Below, in pieces: positions 51,609 to 60,077 of a DNA stretch of 64,000 bases. The stretch comes from Amycolatopsis iheyensis (GTDB lineage Bacteria; Actinomycetota; Actinomycetes; Mycobacteriales; Pseudonocardiaceae): assembly GCF_024703995.1 (NCBI RefSeq), contig NZ_JAMXQV010000014.1, positions 186,001 to 250,000 of the forward strand. Reading direction: 5' to 3'. The stretch's first letter is position 1. Each line of letters opens with the position of its first letter. The notes under the pieces were generated by a model. That model searched no databases. It was given only the letters and a program-made list of their open reading frames with translations, and had not been told where the DNA came from. A program made the translations under genes and the position numbers.

Positions 51609-52328
51609 GTGGCCAACCGCATCCACCCGACCGCTGTCATCGGCGAAGGCGTCGAACTCGGCGACGACAACGTGATCGGGCCGTACGCGGTGATCGTCGG
51701 GCCGGCCCGGATCGGCGACGGCAACTGGATCGGCCCGCACGTGACGATCGGCACGCCCGGCGAGGACCGCGGCCGCCCCCACCCGGACGCCTGGACCGAG
51801 GCGCCGGTGGGTGACCCGGATCACGACGGTCACGGCGTCGTCATCGGCAGCCGCAACCGGATCCGCGAGTACGTGAGCGTCCACCAGGGCACCTGGCGGA
51901 CCACGACGATCGGCAGCGACGGCTACTTCCTGCGCAACTCGCACATCGCGCACGACTGCCTGGTCGGCGACGCCGTGACGGTCGCCTCCAACGCGGTGAC
52001 GGGTGGCCACTGCCACATCTGGGACGGCGCGAACCTCGGTATGGGCGCGATCCTGCACCAGAAGGTCGTGATCGGTCCCGGCGCGATGATCGGCATGGGC
52101 TCGGCGGTCCGCCGTGAGATCGGCGCGTTCACCATCGCCGTCGGCAACCCGGCCCGGGTCACCGGCGTCAACGTCGTGGGCCTGTCCCGACGCGGCCTGG
52201 ACGAGGCCTTGATCGAGGCGCTCGGGCCCTGGCTGAAGGGCAAGGAGCCGCTCCCGGACGTCACGCTGCCCGGAGACCTCTCTACCTTGGTAAAGGCGTG
52301 GGACGCCCGCCCGCGCGAAGAGCACTAG
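51609..52328 (+). CDS. LpxA-like acyl-ACP:UDP-sugar acyltransferase
   Basis: The 239-residue left-handed beta-helix protein begins ANRIHPTAVIGEGVELGDDN. Beyond generic hexapeptides it has LpxA-specific stretches: SRNRIREYVSVHQGT, NSHIAHDCLVG with His112 and His115 (E. coli LpxA His122 and catalytic His125), LHQKVVIGPGAMIGMGSA and VNVVGLSRRG (E. coli VNIEGLKRRG; Asn198 and Arg204 kept, Glu200 replaced by Val). LpxA moves a 3-hydroxyacyl group from ACP to UDP-GlcNAc, or to the 3-amine of UDP-GlcNAc3N in some bacteria. Here an ACP and a FabG-like gene follow directly. Start GTG 51609. That actinomycetes lack lipid A makes this notable. Confidence 0.8.
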   Translation: MANRIHPTAVIGEGVELGDDNVIGPYAVIVGPARIGDGNWIGPHVTIGTPGEDRGRPHPDAWTEAPVGDPDHDGHGVVIGSRNRIREYVSVHQGTWRTTTIGSDGYFLRNSHIAHDCLVGDAVTVASNAVTGGHCHIWDGANLGMGAILHQKVVIGPGAMIGMGSAVRREIGAFTIAVGNPARVTGVNVVGLSRRGLDEALIEALGPWLKGKEPLPDVTLPGDLSTLVKAWDARPREEH

Positions 52329-52333
52329 GAGTC

Positions 52334-52582
52334 ATGAGCATGTCTGTCGCCCCCAAGCTGCGTGAGGTCTTCGTCGAGGCGCTGGACCTCGACGGCGACG
52401 TGGACGTCGAGAACCTGAAGTACCGCGACATCGAGGCGTGGGACTCCGTCGGCCACATGGCGCTGGTCGCGGCCATCGAGGACGAGTTCGACGTCGAGTT
52501 CGACACCGACCAGGTGATCGACATGTCGAGCTTCAAGGTCGCCGTGGACATGGTCACCGAGCTCCAGTCGAAGAATGCCTGA
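52334..52582 (+). CDS. Acyl carrier protein
   Basis: The 82-residue protein starts MSMSVAPKLREVFVEALDL and has the phosphopantetheine Ser38 in WDSVGHMALV. Acidic helices fit an ACP. The ATG at 52334 has AGGAGT 1-2 bases upstream, and the gene lies 5 bp after the LpxA-like gene and overlaps the FabG-like gene by 8 bp, so it is a dedicated carrier rather than the housekeeping ACP. It would hold the acyl group used by the neighbours. Confidence 0.9.
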   Translation: MSMSVAPKLREVFVEALDLDGDVDVENLKYRDIEAWDSVGHMALVAAIEDEFDVEFDTDQVIDMSSFKVAVDMVTELQSKNA

Positions 52583-53306
52583 TCTGACCGGTCGCGTCGC
52601 GCTCGTCACCGGCGGGACGCGGGGGATCGGCCTGGCCACCGTGCGTGCCTTGGTGGAAGCGGGCGCGACGGTGGTGCTCACCGGCCGCGACGAGGCCCGC
52701 GCCAAGGAAGCTGCTTCCGCCGCGGGCGCCGCGGCCGGGCTCGCCTTGGACGTCACCGACGCCAAAGCGGTGTCCTCGCTGGTCAGGGCGGTCGCGAAGG
52801 AGCACGGCAAGCTCGACGTCGTCGTCGCGAACGCCGGGATCATGGAGGACGCGCTCCTCGGGATGATCAAGGAAGAGCTGGTCGACACGACGCTGAGCAC
52901 GAACGTCGCCGGCACGCTGCACACCGTCCAGGCCGCGGCCCGGGCGATGATGCGGAAGAAGACCGGCGCGATCGTCGTGCTCGCCTCGATCGTCGGCGAG
53001 CACGGAAGCGCTGGTCAGACGGTGTATGCGGCGTCGAAGGCGGCGGTGGCGAACATCGCGCGGTCGGCGGCGAAGGAGCTCGGCCGCTCGGGCATCCGCG
53101 TCAACGCGGTCGCGCCGGGCGTGATCGAGACCGACCTGACCGCGGGCCTGAGCGAGGACGCGAAGGCGGACAACGCCGGCAAGACGCCGCTGGGGCGTCT
53201 CGGCCGGCCCGAAGAAGTCGCGAACGCGATCCGGTTCCTGGTGAGTGATGAAGCGTCCTTCATCACCGGGCAGGTGCTGGGCATCGACGGAGGCTTGGTG
53301 CTGTGA
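52575..53306 (+). CDS. FabG-like 3-oxoacyl-ACP reductase
   Basis: The 243-residue classical SDR starts TGRVALVTGGTRGIGLATVR, has NAGIMEDALL, catalytic Ser in VLASIVGEHG, YxxxK in YAASKAA and the FabG-like ending SFITGQVLGIDGGLVL. It likely reduces a beta-keto group on the operon ACP to a 3-hydroxyacyl group, the form LpxA uses. Overlaps both neighbours (8 bp and 4 bp). Confidence 0.88.
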   Translation: MPDLTGRVALVTGGTRGIGLATVRALVEAGATVVLTGRDEARAKEAASAAGAAAGLALDVTDAKAVSSLVRAVAKEHGKLDVVVANAGIMEDALLGMIKEELVDTTLSTNVAGTLHTVQAAARAMMRKKTGAIVVLASIVGEHGSAGQTVYAASKAAVANIARSAAKELGRSGIRVNAVAPGVIETDLTAGLSEDAKADNAGKTPLGRLGRPEEVANAIRFLVSDEASFITGQVLGIDGGLVL

Positions 53307-54697
53307 CGTTGCTGGGTGCGGGAGCTCGGCTGGTGGACGTGGCCGGGGGCCGCACGCTGGCGGGCGCGGAACTGTCGGCCGAGGTCGGCCGCTCGATCGA
53401 AGCGCTCGCGGCGCTGCCCACCGGCGTCGTCTTCGCGCGGATGTCGATCGACCTGCCGAGCGTGCTGACCTACCTCGGCGCGATCGAATCCGGGCGGGCG
53501 ATCGCGCTGATCGACCCGGCGCTCGACGCCGACGTGCTGGCCGGGCTGGTCGCGCGCTTCCGCCCGGCCGCGGTGCTGGCGGCTTCGGGCGACGCTCCCG
53601 ACGGCTACGAGACGCGGGGTGCCGACTGGGTGCGCTCTTCGGCCGAAGGTGTGCCGCCGCACCCCGACCTCGCCGTGCTGCTGCCGACCAGCGGGTCGAC
53701 CGGCAACCCCAAGCTGGTCCGGCTCTCGCGGCAGGGGCTGCTGGCCAACGCCGACGCCATCGCCCAGGTGCTGCACATCGACGCCGACGAGGTCGCGCCG
53801 ACCTGCCTGCCGCTGCACTACAGCTACGGCCTGTCGGTGCTGAACTCGCACCTGGTGCGGGACGCGACCGTCGTCATCGAGCCGTCCGGCGTGCTCGGCC
53901 GCGGGTTCTGGGACGCGGTGAACACCTACGGCGTCACGTCCCTTTCGGGCGTTCCGTACCACTACGAAATGCTGCGGCGGCTCAAGTTCGACCCCGCGAA
54001 GTACCCGACGCTGCGCACGCTGACGCAGGCCGGCGGGAAGCTGCGCGACGAGCTGATCGCCGAGTTCAACGCGAAGATGGTCGCCGTCGGCGGCCGGATG
54101 TACGTCATGTACGGCCAGACCGAGGCGTCGCCGCGGATGACGACGGTGCCGGCCGAGCGGCTGGCCGAAAAGCTCGGTTCCGCCGGGCCGGCGCTGCCGG
54201 GCGGCAAGTTCGCGGTCCGCCGTGACGACGGGTCGGAGACCACGCACCCGAAAATTGTCGGTGAGGTCGTCTACCGTGGGCCCAATGTGATGCTGGGCTA
54301 CGCCGACGACGAGTCCGGCCTGGCCAAGGGCGACGAATACGGCGGCGTGCTGGCCACCGGTGACCTCGGGTACCTCGACGAAGAGGGGTACCTGTTCATC
54401 ACCGGGCGGCTCAAGCGCATCGGCAAGGTGTTCGGCAACCGCGTCAGCCTCGACGACCTCGAGCACGCCGTGCGCACGGCGGCGGTGGGGATCGACGTGG
54501 TGGCTGCGGTGCCCGCGGGCGACAAGGTCGTCCTGTTCGCCGAAGGCGCGGACAAGGACATCTGCAAGGACGCTTCGCGGGCGCTGTCCGAGCGACTGCA
54601 CCTGCACGTCAGCGGGTTCGACGTCCGCCCGATCGACACCGTGCCGCTGCTGGCCAGCGGCAAGATCGACTACCGGTCATTGGAGGCGCAGGTATGA
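53303..54697 (+). CDS. AMP-dependent ligase (acyl-CoA/acyl-ACP synthetase-like)
   Basis: The 464-residue adenylate-forming enzyme has LLPTSGSTGNPKLVRLS (A3), YGQTEASPRM (A5), and GDLGYLDEEGYLFITGRLKR (A7/A8) with the C-terminal catalytic Lys in LLASGKIDYR. It activates a carboxylate as acyl-AMP and probably loads the operon ACP. It is short for the family because the N-terminal part is compact. ATGA-type overlaps join it to both neighbours. Confidence 0.88.
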   Translation: MTLLGAGARLVDVAGGRTLAGAELSAEVGRSIEALAALPTGVVFARMSIDLPSVLTYLGAIESGRAIALIDPALDADVLAGLVARFRPAAVLAASGDAPDGYETRGADWVRSSAEGVPPHPDLAVLLPTSGSTGNPKLVRLSRQGLLANADAIAQVLHIDADEVAPTCLPLHYSYGLSVLNSHLVRDATVVIEPSGVLGRGFWDAVNTYGVTSLSGVPYHYEMLRRLKFDPAKYPTLRTLTQAGGKLRDELIAEFNAKMVAVGGRMYVMYGQTEASPRMTTVPAERLAEKLGSAGPALPGGKFAVRRDDGSETTHPKIVGEVVYRGPNVMLGYADDESGLAKGDEYGGVLATGDLGYLDEEGYLFITGRLKRIGKVFGNRVSLDDLEHAVRTAAVGIDVVAAVPAGDKVVLFAEGADKDICKDASRALSERLHLHVSGFDVRPIDTVPLLASGKIDYRSLEAQV

Positions 54698-55746
54698 GTG
54701 TGTTCACTCGGTCGCAGGCCGACCGGGAGGCCTTGCTGCTGCCCGAGCTGGCTTCGCTGACGTCCCACCATCGGGCGAATTCCGAAGGCTATGACCGGAT
54801 CCTGTCTTCGCTGGGAATCGCGCCGGACACGTCGTTTGCCACGATCGCGGACCTGCCGTGGCTGCCGGTGCGGATGTTCAAGACGCACGACCTGAAGTCG
54901 GTGCCGGACAGCGAGGTCTTCAAGACCCTCACGTCGTCGGGCACCACCGGCGCCGGCGCGTCGCGGATCTACCTGGACAAGGAGTCGGCGGGCGCGCAGA
55001 CCAAGCAGCTCGGCGCGACCCTGCAGGAGGTCCTCGGCAGCGAGCGGCTGCCGATGCTGATGGTCGACACGATCGGCATCATCAAGAACCGCCGGTCGTT
55101 CTCCGCGCGGGGGGCTGGGGTGCTGGGCATGGCGAACTTCGGCCGCAAGCACACGTACGTGCTCGACGAGAACGACAAGCCGGACGTCGAGGCGGTCAAG
55201 AAGTTCCTGGCCGAGTACGGCGACAAGCCGTTCCTGATCTTCGGCTTCACCTTCATGGTGTGGCTGTACCTGTACGAAGTCGCGCGGGACAACGGCCTCG
55301 ACCTCTCGAACGGCATCCTCATCCACAGCGGTGGCTGGAAGAAGCTGATCGACCGCGCGGTCGACAACACCGAGTTCCGGCGGCGGTTCAAAGAGGACAC
55401 CGGGCTCACCCGGATCCACAACTACTACGGGATGATCGAGCAGATCGGCACGGTGTTCCTCGAGGGCCCGTCCGGGAACTCGCTGTACTGCCCGGACTTC
55501 GCCGACGTCGTGATCCGGAACCCGGAGACGTGGGAAGAGCAGCCGGTCGGCGAGCCGGGTGTGATCGAGGTCGTCTCCACGCTGCCGACGTCGTACCCGG
55601 GGCACGTGCTGCTGACCGAAGACCTGGGTGTCTACAACGGCATCGACGACGGCGACTGGCCGGGCAAGCACTTCTCCGTGCTCGGCCGGCTGCCCAAGGC
55701 CGAGGCCCGCGGGTGCTCGGACACGTTCTCCGGAGCGGCGGCATGA
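54694..55746 (+). CDS. LuxE-like acyl-protein synthetase
   Basis: The 350-residue protein has TLTSSGTTGAGASRIYLDKE, the glycine-rich P-loop-like stretch of LuxE/PaaK, and an acyl-binding NYYGMIEQIGTVFLEGP. LuxE activates a fatty acid and passes it to LuxC. It overlaps the AMP ligase and the LuxC-like gene by 4 bp each. Outside luminous bacteria such genes occur in polysaccharide clusters. The native acid is unknown. Confidence 0.85.
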   Translation: MSVFTRSQADREALLLPELASLTSHHRANSEGYDRILSSLGIAPDTSFATIADLPWLPVRMFKTHDLKSVPDSEVFKTLTSSGTTGAGASRIYLDKESAGAQTKQLGATLQEVLGSERLPMLMVDTIGIIKNRRSFSARGAGVLGMANFGRKHTYVLDENDKPDVEAVKKFLAEYGDKPFLIFGFTFMVWLYLYEVARDNGLDLSNGILIHSGGWKKLIDRAVDNTEFRRRFKEDTGLTRIHNYYGMIEQIGTVFLEGPSGNSLYCPDFADVVIRNPETWEEQPVGEPGVIEVVSTLPTSYPGHVLLTEDLGVYNGIDDGDWPGKHFSVLGRLPKAEARGCSDTFSGAAA

Positions 55747-56987
55747 CTTCCCTGACGCAGCGGTTCCCCGCTGATTCCGGCATCGAGGTCGGCGAGCTGG
55801 TCTCCCGGTTGCGCGAGGAGCCGCCGGGTGGCCGGCTGCGCGTGGGCGACCCACGCGTCGTCGAGTTCATCACGAAGTTCGCGCGCAAGCTGCTCGCGCC
55901 GGCCACCGCGCGCCGGTTCCCGGAGCTGGCGTCGCTCGGCTTCTTCCTGCGCAAGGGCGAGATCGCCAAGGCGTTGTCCACTTTGGACACCTCGGGCAGC
56001 GTGCTGCGGTTCCCGCGCGGGCTGGTGTTCCACGTGCCGCCGGCGAACGTCGACACGATCTTCGTCTACTCGTGGGCGCTGTCGGCGCTGGCGGGCAACC
56101 ACAACGTCGTGCGGGTGTCTTCGCGCTCGGCCGGGGCCGCGGAAGCGGTGCTGGAGGCGCTGAACGCGGCGCTGTCCGAAGTGGACTCTTCGGTCGCGGA
56201 CGCGATCCGGGCGACCCAGCGCATGGTGACCTACGACCGCAGCGACGAGGTGAGCGGCGCGCTGTCGCTGGCCGCGGACCTGCGCGTCATCTGGGGCGGC
56301 GACGGCTCGGTCGCGGCCCTGCGGAAGTACCCGCTGGCGCCGCACGCGCGTGACCTGACGTTCCCGGACCGCTCGTCGTTCGCCGTCGCTTCGGTGGCGG
56401 GCTGGCAGCGCGCGTCCGCGGAAGAGCGTCGCGCGGCCGCCGAGGGCTTCTACAACGACTCGTACTGGTTCGACCAGGCGGCGTGCTCGTCGCCCCGGGC
56501 GGTGTTCTGGGTCGGCGACGAAGCCGGTGCGGCCGCGGCCGGGCAGGAGTTCCGCGCGCTGCTGTCGTCGGTGCTGGCGGCGAAGCAGCACGTCACCGAG
56601 CCGGCGATGGCGGTCCAGAAGCGCGTCTCGGCGTACGGCGCGGCGGTCGACGGCCTGGTCAAGGAGATCGAGTTCCAGGGCAACGGGCTGGCCACGTTGG
56701 AGCTGACCGACCCGGCGATCCTCCCGCGCGAGTGGCTCGGCGCGGGCACGTTCGCGAACGCGCGAGTGTCCACTTTGTCCGACCTGGTGCCGATCGTCCT
56801 CCGGAAGGACCAGACGGTCAGCCAGTTCGGCTTTACCACCGACGAGCTGACGGCGTTCGCGCACGAGCTGGCGGGTCGCGGAGTCGACCGGATCGTGCCG
56901 TTCGGCTCGGCCCTGACGTTCTCGGCGGTCTGGGACGGTTACGATCTGCTCTCCGAGTTCAGCCGCCTGGTCACGGTCCAGGCCTGA
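55743..56987 (+). CDS. LuxC-like acyl-CoA/acyl-protein reductase
   Basis: The 414-residue protein has the LuxC core FHVPPANVDTIFVYSW, the nucleotide region NHNVVRVSSRSAG and the acyl-accepting Cys248 in DQAACSSPRAVFW. LuxC reduces an acyl thioester to an aldehyde with NADPH. It overlaps the LuxE-like gene, recreating the LuxE-LuxC pair without luciferase. The product could be an aldehyde for a later amination. Length fits LuxC (about 480) on the short side. Confidence 0.88.
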   Translation: MTSLTQRFPADSGIEVGELVSRLREEPPGGRLRVGDPRVVEFITKFARKLLAPATARRFPELASLGFFLRKGEIAKALSTLDTSGSVLRFPRGLVFHVPPANVDTIFVYSWALSALAGNHNVVRVSSRSAGAAEAVLEALNAALSEVDSSVADAIRATQRMVTYDRSDEVSGALSLAADLRVIWGGDGSVAALRKYPLAPHARDLTFPDRSSFAVASVAGWQRASAEERRAAAEGFYNDSYWFDQAACSSPRAVFWVGDEAGAAAAGQEFRALLSSVLAAKQHVTEPAMAVQKRVSAYGAAVDGLVKEIEFQGNGLATLELTDPAILPREWLGAGTFANARVSTLSDLVPIVLRKDQTVSQFGFTTDELTAFAHELAGRGVDRIVPFGSALTFSAVWDGYDLLSEFSRLVTVQA

Positions 56988-56999
56988 GGAGTTGCGTCG

Positions 57000-57956
57000 A
57001 TGACGACCGTTGAGGACTTGCCGGCGGCCGGCAAGCAGCCGAAGTCCGCCAAGGCGAAGATCCTCGACGTCGTCCGGTGGGTCGCGATCCTGCTGGTCAT
57101 CGGGTTCGCGGCGAAGCAGCTGGCCTCGAACTGGGGCGAGTTCTGGCACACCCTGCGTGATGTCGCCTGGCAGTCGTCGCTGCTGAGCCTGGTGGCCCTG
57201 GTGGCGGCGATCATGGTGTCCACCTGGGGCTGGCAGGTGATGGTCGACGACCTCGGCAAGCCGATCGGCTACGCCAGGGGAGCGCAGATCTGCCTGGTCG
57301 GCTCGCTCGGCAAGTACGTGCCGGGCTCGGTGTGGGCGTACCTGCTGCAGATGGAGCTGGGCCGCAAGGCGGGCCTCGCCCGGGCCCGGATCTTCACGGG
57401 CTCGCTGATCCAGCTGGGCGTGGGCGTGGTGTCGGCGCTGGTCGTGTCGCTCCTGGCGGCGCCGGCGGTGTTCAGCAACAGCCCGCGCGCGCTCTGGCTG
57501 TTCGTGCTCATCCCGCTCGGCCTGGCGATGCTGCACCCGAGGATCCTGACCTGGGGCACGTCGCTGGTCCTGCGCATCCTCCGCCGCCCGCCGCTGGCGC
57601 ACCCACTGGGCTGGGCGGTGGTGGGCAAGGTCTTCGGCGCCTCGACGGCGGCGTGGTGCCTGCAGGGCATCCACCTCTGGCTGCTGGCGAACTCGGTGGG
57701 AACGCCGGGCTTCAGCGGCTTCGTGCTGTGCGTGGGCGCGATGGCGGTGGCGATGACGGTGGGCACGTTCGCGTTCATCCTCCCGAGCGGAGTGGGTGTC
57801 CGCGAGGTGGCCCAGGTGGCGGTGCTGACGGCCAGCGGCCTGACGGTCGGCCAGGCCACGGCGTTCGCGGTGGCATCCCGGGTGATGTTCACGGTGGCCG
57901 ACCTGCTGACGGCCGGCCTGGCGGCGATCGCGGCCCGCTCGACCCGCTCGGCCTGA
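57000..57956 (+). CDS. UPF0104/LPG-synthase-TM-like flippase
   Basis: The 318-residue polytopic protein has about eight membrane helices and the family loops VGSLGKYVPGSVWAYL and FILPSGVGVREVAQVAVLTA. It resembles the flippase domain of lysylphosphatidylglycerol synthase and UPF0104 proteins in glycan clusters. It probably moves a lipid-linked product across the membrane. AGGAG lies 8 bases before the ATG, 12 bp after the LuxC-like stop, so it ends the operon. Confidence 0.82.
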   Translation: MTTVEDLPAAGKQPKSAKAKILDVVRWVAILLVIGFAAKQLASNWGEFWHTLRDVAWQSSLLSLVALVAAIMVSTWGWQVMVDDLGKPIGYARGAQICLVGSLGKYVPGSVWAYLLQMELGRKAGLARARIFTGSLIQLGVGVVSALVVSLLAAPAVFSNSPRALWLFVLIPLGLAMLHPRILTWGTSLVLRILRRPPLAHPLGWAVVGKVFGASTAAWCLQGIHLWLLANSVGTPGFSGFVLCVGAMAVAMTVGTFAFILPSGVGVREVAQVAVLTASGLTVGQATAFAVASRVMFTVADLLTAGLAAIAARSTRSA

Positions 57957-57999
57957 CGGCTACCGGTCCCGAGCAGGTAGTCCACCGGTTGTACCCAAG

Positions 58000-58030
58000 T
58001 TGTCCACAGGGCTTACGCACATGTGGACAA
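58000..58030. promoter_or_regulatory. Second DnaA-box-like pair
   Basis: TTGTCCACA (58000-58008, plus strand) and TGTGGACAA (58022-58030, TTGTCCACA on the minus strand) are perfect Streptomyces-type DnaA boxes in opposite orientation, 13 nt apart. The gap between the convergent flippase and membrane-protein genes (57957-58040) contains them and little else. TTGTACCCA (57989-57997) and TTACGCACA (58013-58021) are weaker relatives. The pair also forms an inverted repeat that could be a bidirectional terminator stem. Confidence 0.45.
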
Positions 58031-58040
58031 CTCCGTCACG

Positions 58041-59915
58041 TCAGGACACCAGCCGGTAGATCACCGCGTCCGAATTGCGGTACGCCTCCCGCAGGAAAGG
58101 CTCCCCGGCCAACCCGATCAACCCCGGCTGATAAGGCTTCCCGGGCTGCGTCGAAGGCTTCCCCAAAATCACCCAATGAATGTTCAACCGCCGAACCGCC
58201 GCGCGCACCGCCGGATCCGTCGGGTAATCGCGAAACCGCGCGGCCAGCAGCAGCGCGTCCTTCGGCAGCAATGTCTCGTCGAAATGCCCGGCCACCGTTC
58301 GGACGCCCGACAGCGCGTACGTCCACGCCGTTCCGTCGAAGCGGTCGTTCATCGCCCACTCGCCCGGGGCCGCCAGCCTGCCCAGCTCCACCATGGCCGT
58401 CTCCTCGCCCGGCGTCACGCGCTGCGCCCCCTGGTACCCCTGCGCCACGCGGGCGCCGTTCGACCTGAAATACAGCCCGTTCGACAGCAGCACGAACCCC
58501 AGTAGCACCACGACGGCGACCGCGGCCGCCGGCACCCGTGCAGGCAGCCGGTCGCGTAACCACGCCTGTGTCGACGCCAAGCCGTGTGCCGCCAGGACGC
58601 ACAGCGGGATTGCCGCCATCGAAAAGAACCGGTACGGGTCGTCCCACCACGGGCGGGACAGCGCCATCACCAGCGGGGCGTTCGACGACGCCACCGCCAT
58701 GTACGCCAGGCCCGTCACCGCCGCCGTCAGGCCGATCCAGCGCAACGCCCCCGCCCGCGCGAAGAACACGATCCCCAGGAACAACGCCACCGACAGCCAC
58801 ACCTGCGGGTGCGCCTCGTAGTGCTGGAAGCCCAGCAGCGCACCCAGCGCCGTCGACGCACGCCACTCGCTCGGCCAGCCGTAGTACGGGACGTCGCCCG
58901 ACGCCAGGCCCAGTGCGCCGAACAACTGCAGCCACGCCACCAGCAGTGACGCCACCGCGATCGGCAGCAGCGCCAGCAGGTCCCGGCCGATCCGCCGCCA
59001 CGAAGACAGCCACCGCTGCACCAGCAGCGGCCCGGCGAACAGGAGCCCGCCGAACAAGGTCGACGAATGGACGCACAGCAGGCCGACCGCGGCCAGCACC
59101 AGCACCAGGCCCGTGTCCGGCGCGACCCGCTCCAGGTAGCGCCGCAACGCCACCGCCGCCAACGGCGTCAGCGTCACCCCCAGCGCGAACGGCAGCAGCG
59201 GCCCGCGGTCCATCGACTCGTAGACGCCCATCACCGGCGCCACCGCGGTCAGCGCCACCGCACCCGCCAGCACCGCGCGGCCGCGGAACTCGCGCACCAG
59301 CGTCACCAGCGAAAGCGCCAGCAAACCCGGCAGCAGCACGGTGTTCGCGTCCAGTGTGGCCGGGATCGACGCGCCGCTCAGCCGGTACGTCATCGCCGCC
59401 AGCAGGTGGTAGGCGTTGGGGTAGAACACCGGCGCCGCGTCGCCGTACCAGTTCACGTGGCTCGTGCCGAACAGGCTGCCGTCGCCGGTGTCGGCGATGT
59501 AGCGCACCGCGTTCCCGTGGTAGACCGCGTCGAATCCCTGCGGCAGCGCGCCGATCGTCCCCAACCCGCGCACTGTCGCATAAAAACCGACCGCCGACGC
59601 GAACAGCAAACACGCCACCACGCACAGGTGGCCGTTCCGCGCCCACAGTCCGGGCTCCGGCTCCGGAGGCAGGCGCCGCAGCGTCAGTTTCCGGACACCG
59701 TAAGCGATCGCGGCGAACACCGCGGTCGACACCGCGTACGTCACGGGTGTGAACGACCAGCCGAGCGCCGCGGTCCACGGCCCGGTCAGGCCGCCGATGG
59801 CGTAGCTCAGCAGCGGGGCCAGCCCGGCCAGGGCCCACCCACGCAAACCCACGGCCAGGCCGGTCACCAGCCCGGGTAAGGCGATGACGAGAATGGCTAC
59901 GCTGACGGAAAGCAC
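58041..59915 (-). CDS. Polytopic membrane protein (DUF6541-like, possible GT-C glycosyltransferase)
   Basis: The 624-residue protein has about 12-14 membrane helices and a C-terminal extracytoplasmic domain with RRLNIHWVILGKPSTQPG. It resembles actinobacterial DUF6541 proteins, thought to be related to GT-C arabinosyl or mannosyl transferases. The first extracytoplasmic loop lacks an obvious DxD motif. The GTG at 59915 faces a divergent GT-C gene 163 bp away. Donor and acceptor unknown. Confidence 0.65.
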   Translation of the reverse strand: MLSVSVAILVIALPGLVTGLAVGLRGWALAGLAPLLSYAIGGLTGPWTAALGWSFTPVTYAVSTAVFAAIAYGVRKLTLRRLPPEPEPGLWARNGHLCVVACLLFASAVGFYATVRGLGTIGALPQGFDAVYHGNAVRYIADTGDGSLFGTSHVNWYGDAAPVFYPNAYHLLAAMTYRLSGASIPATLDANTVLLPGLLALSLVTLVREFRGRAVLAGAVALTAVAPVMGVYESMDRGPLLPFALGVTLTPLAAVALRRYLERVAPDTGLVLVLAAVGLLCVHSSTLFGGLLFAGPLLVQRWLSSWRRIGRDLLALLPIAVASLLVAWLQLFGALGLASGDVPYYGWPSEWRASTALGALLGFQHYEAHPQVWLSVALFLGIVFFARAGALRWIGLTAAVTGLAYMAVASSNAPLVMALSRPWWDDPYRFFSMAAIPLCVLAAHGLASTQAWLRDRLPARVPAAAVAVVVLLGFVLLSNGLYFRSNGARVAQGYQGAQRVTPGEETAMVELGRLAAPGEWAMNDRFDGTAWTYALSGVRTVAGHFDETLLPKDALLLAARFRDYPTDPAVRAAVRRLNIHWVILGKPSTQPGKPYQPGLIGLAGEPFLREAYRNSDAVIYRLVS

Positions 59916-60077
59916 GGTGGAGACTAAGCCGCCGAAGAGCCGTCACCCGTTCCGGGGATGGAGTCCGAACGGGACAAATAGCGAATGTCCCTTCACGATA
60001 CCCGAACGGGTTATATTGACGAGTACGTTTCCCTGCTTGACTGACGCCGGGCGGAGCGATCTTCACGAGGGGGCCGG

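Noticed and set aside
55743..56987. Bioluminescence lux operon
   Set aside because: LuxC- and LuxE-like genes are present but no luxA or luxB luciferase, and the neighbours belong to glycan and acyl chemistry.
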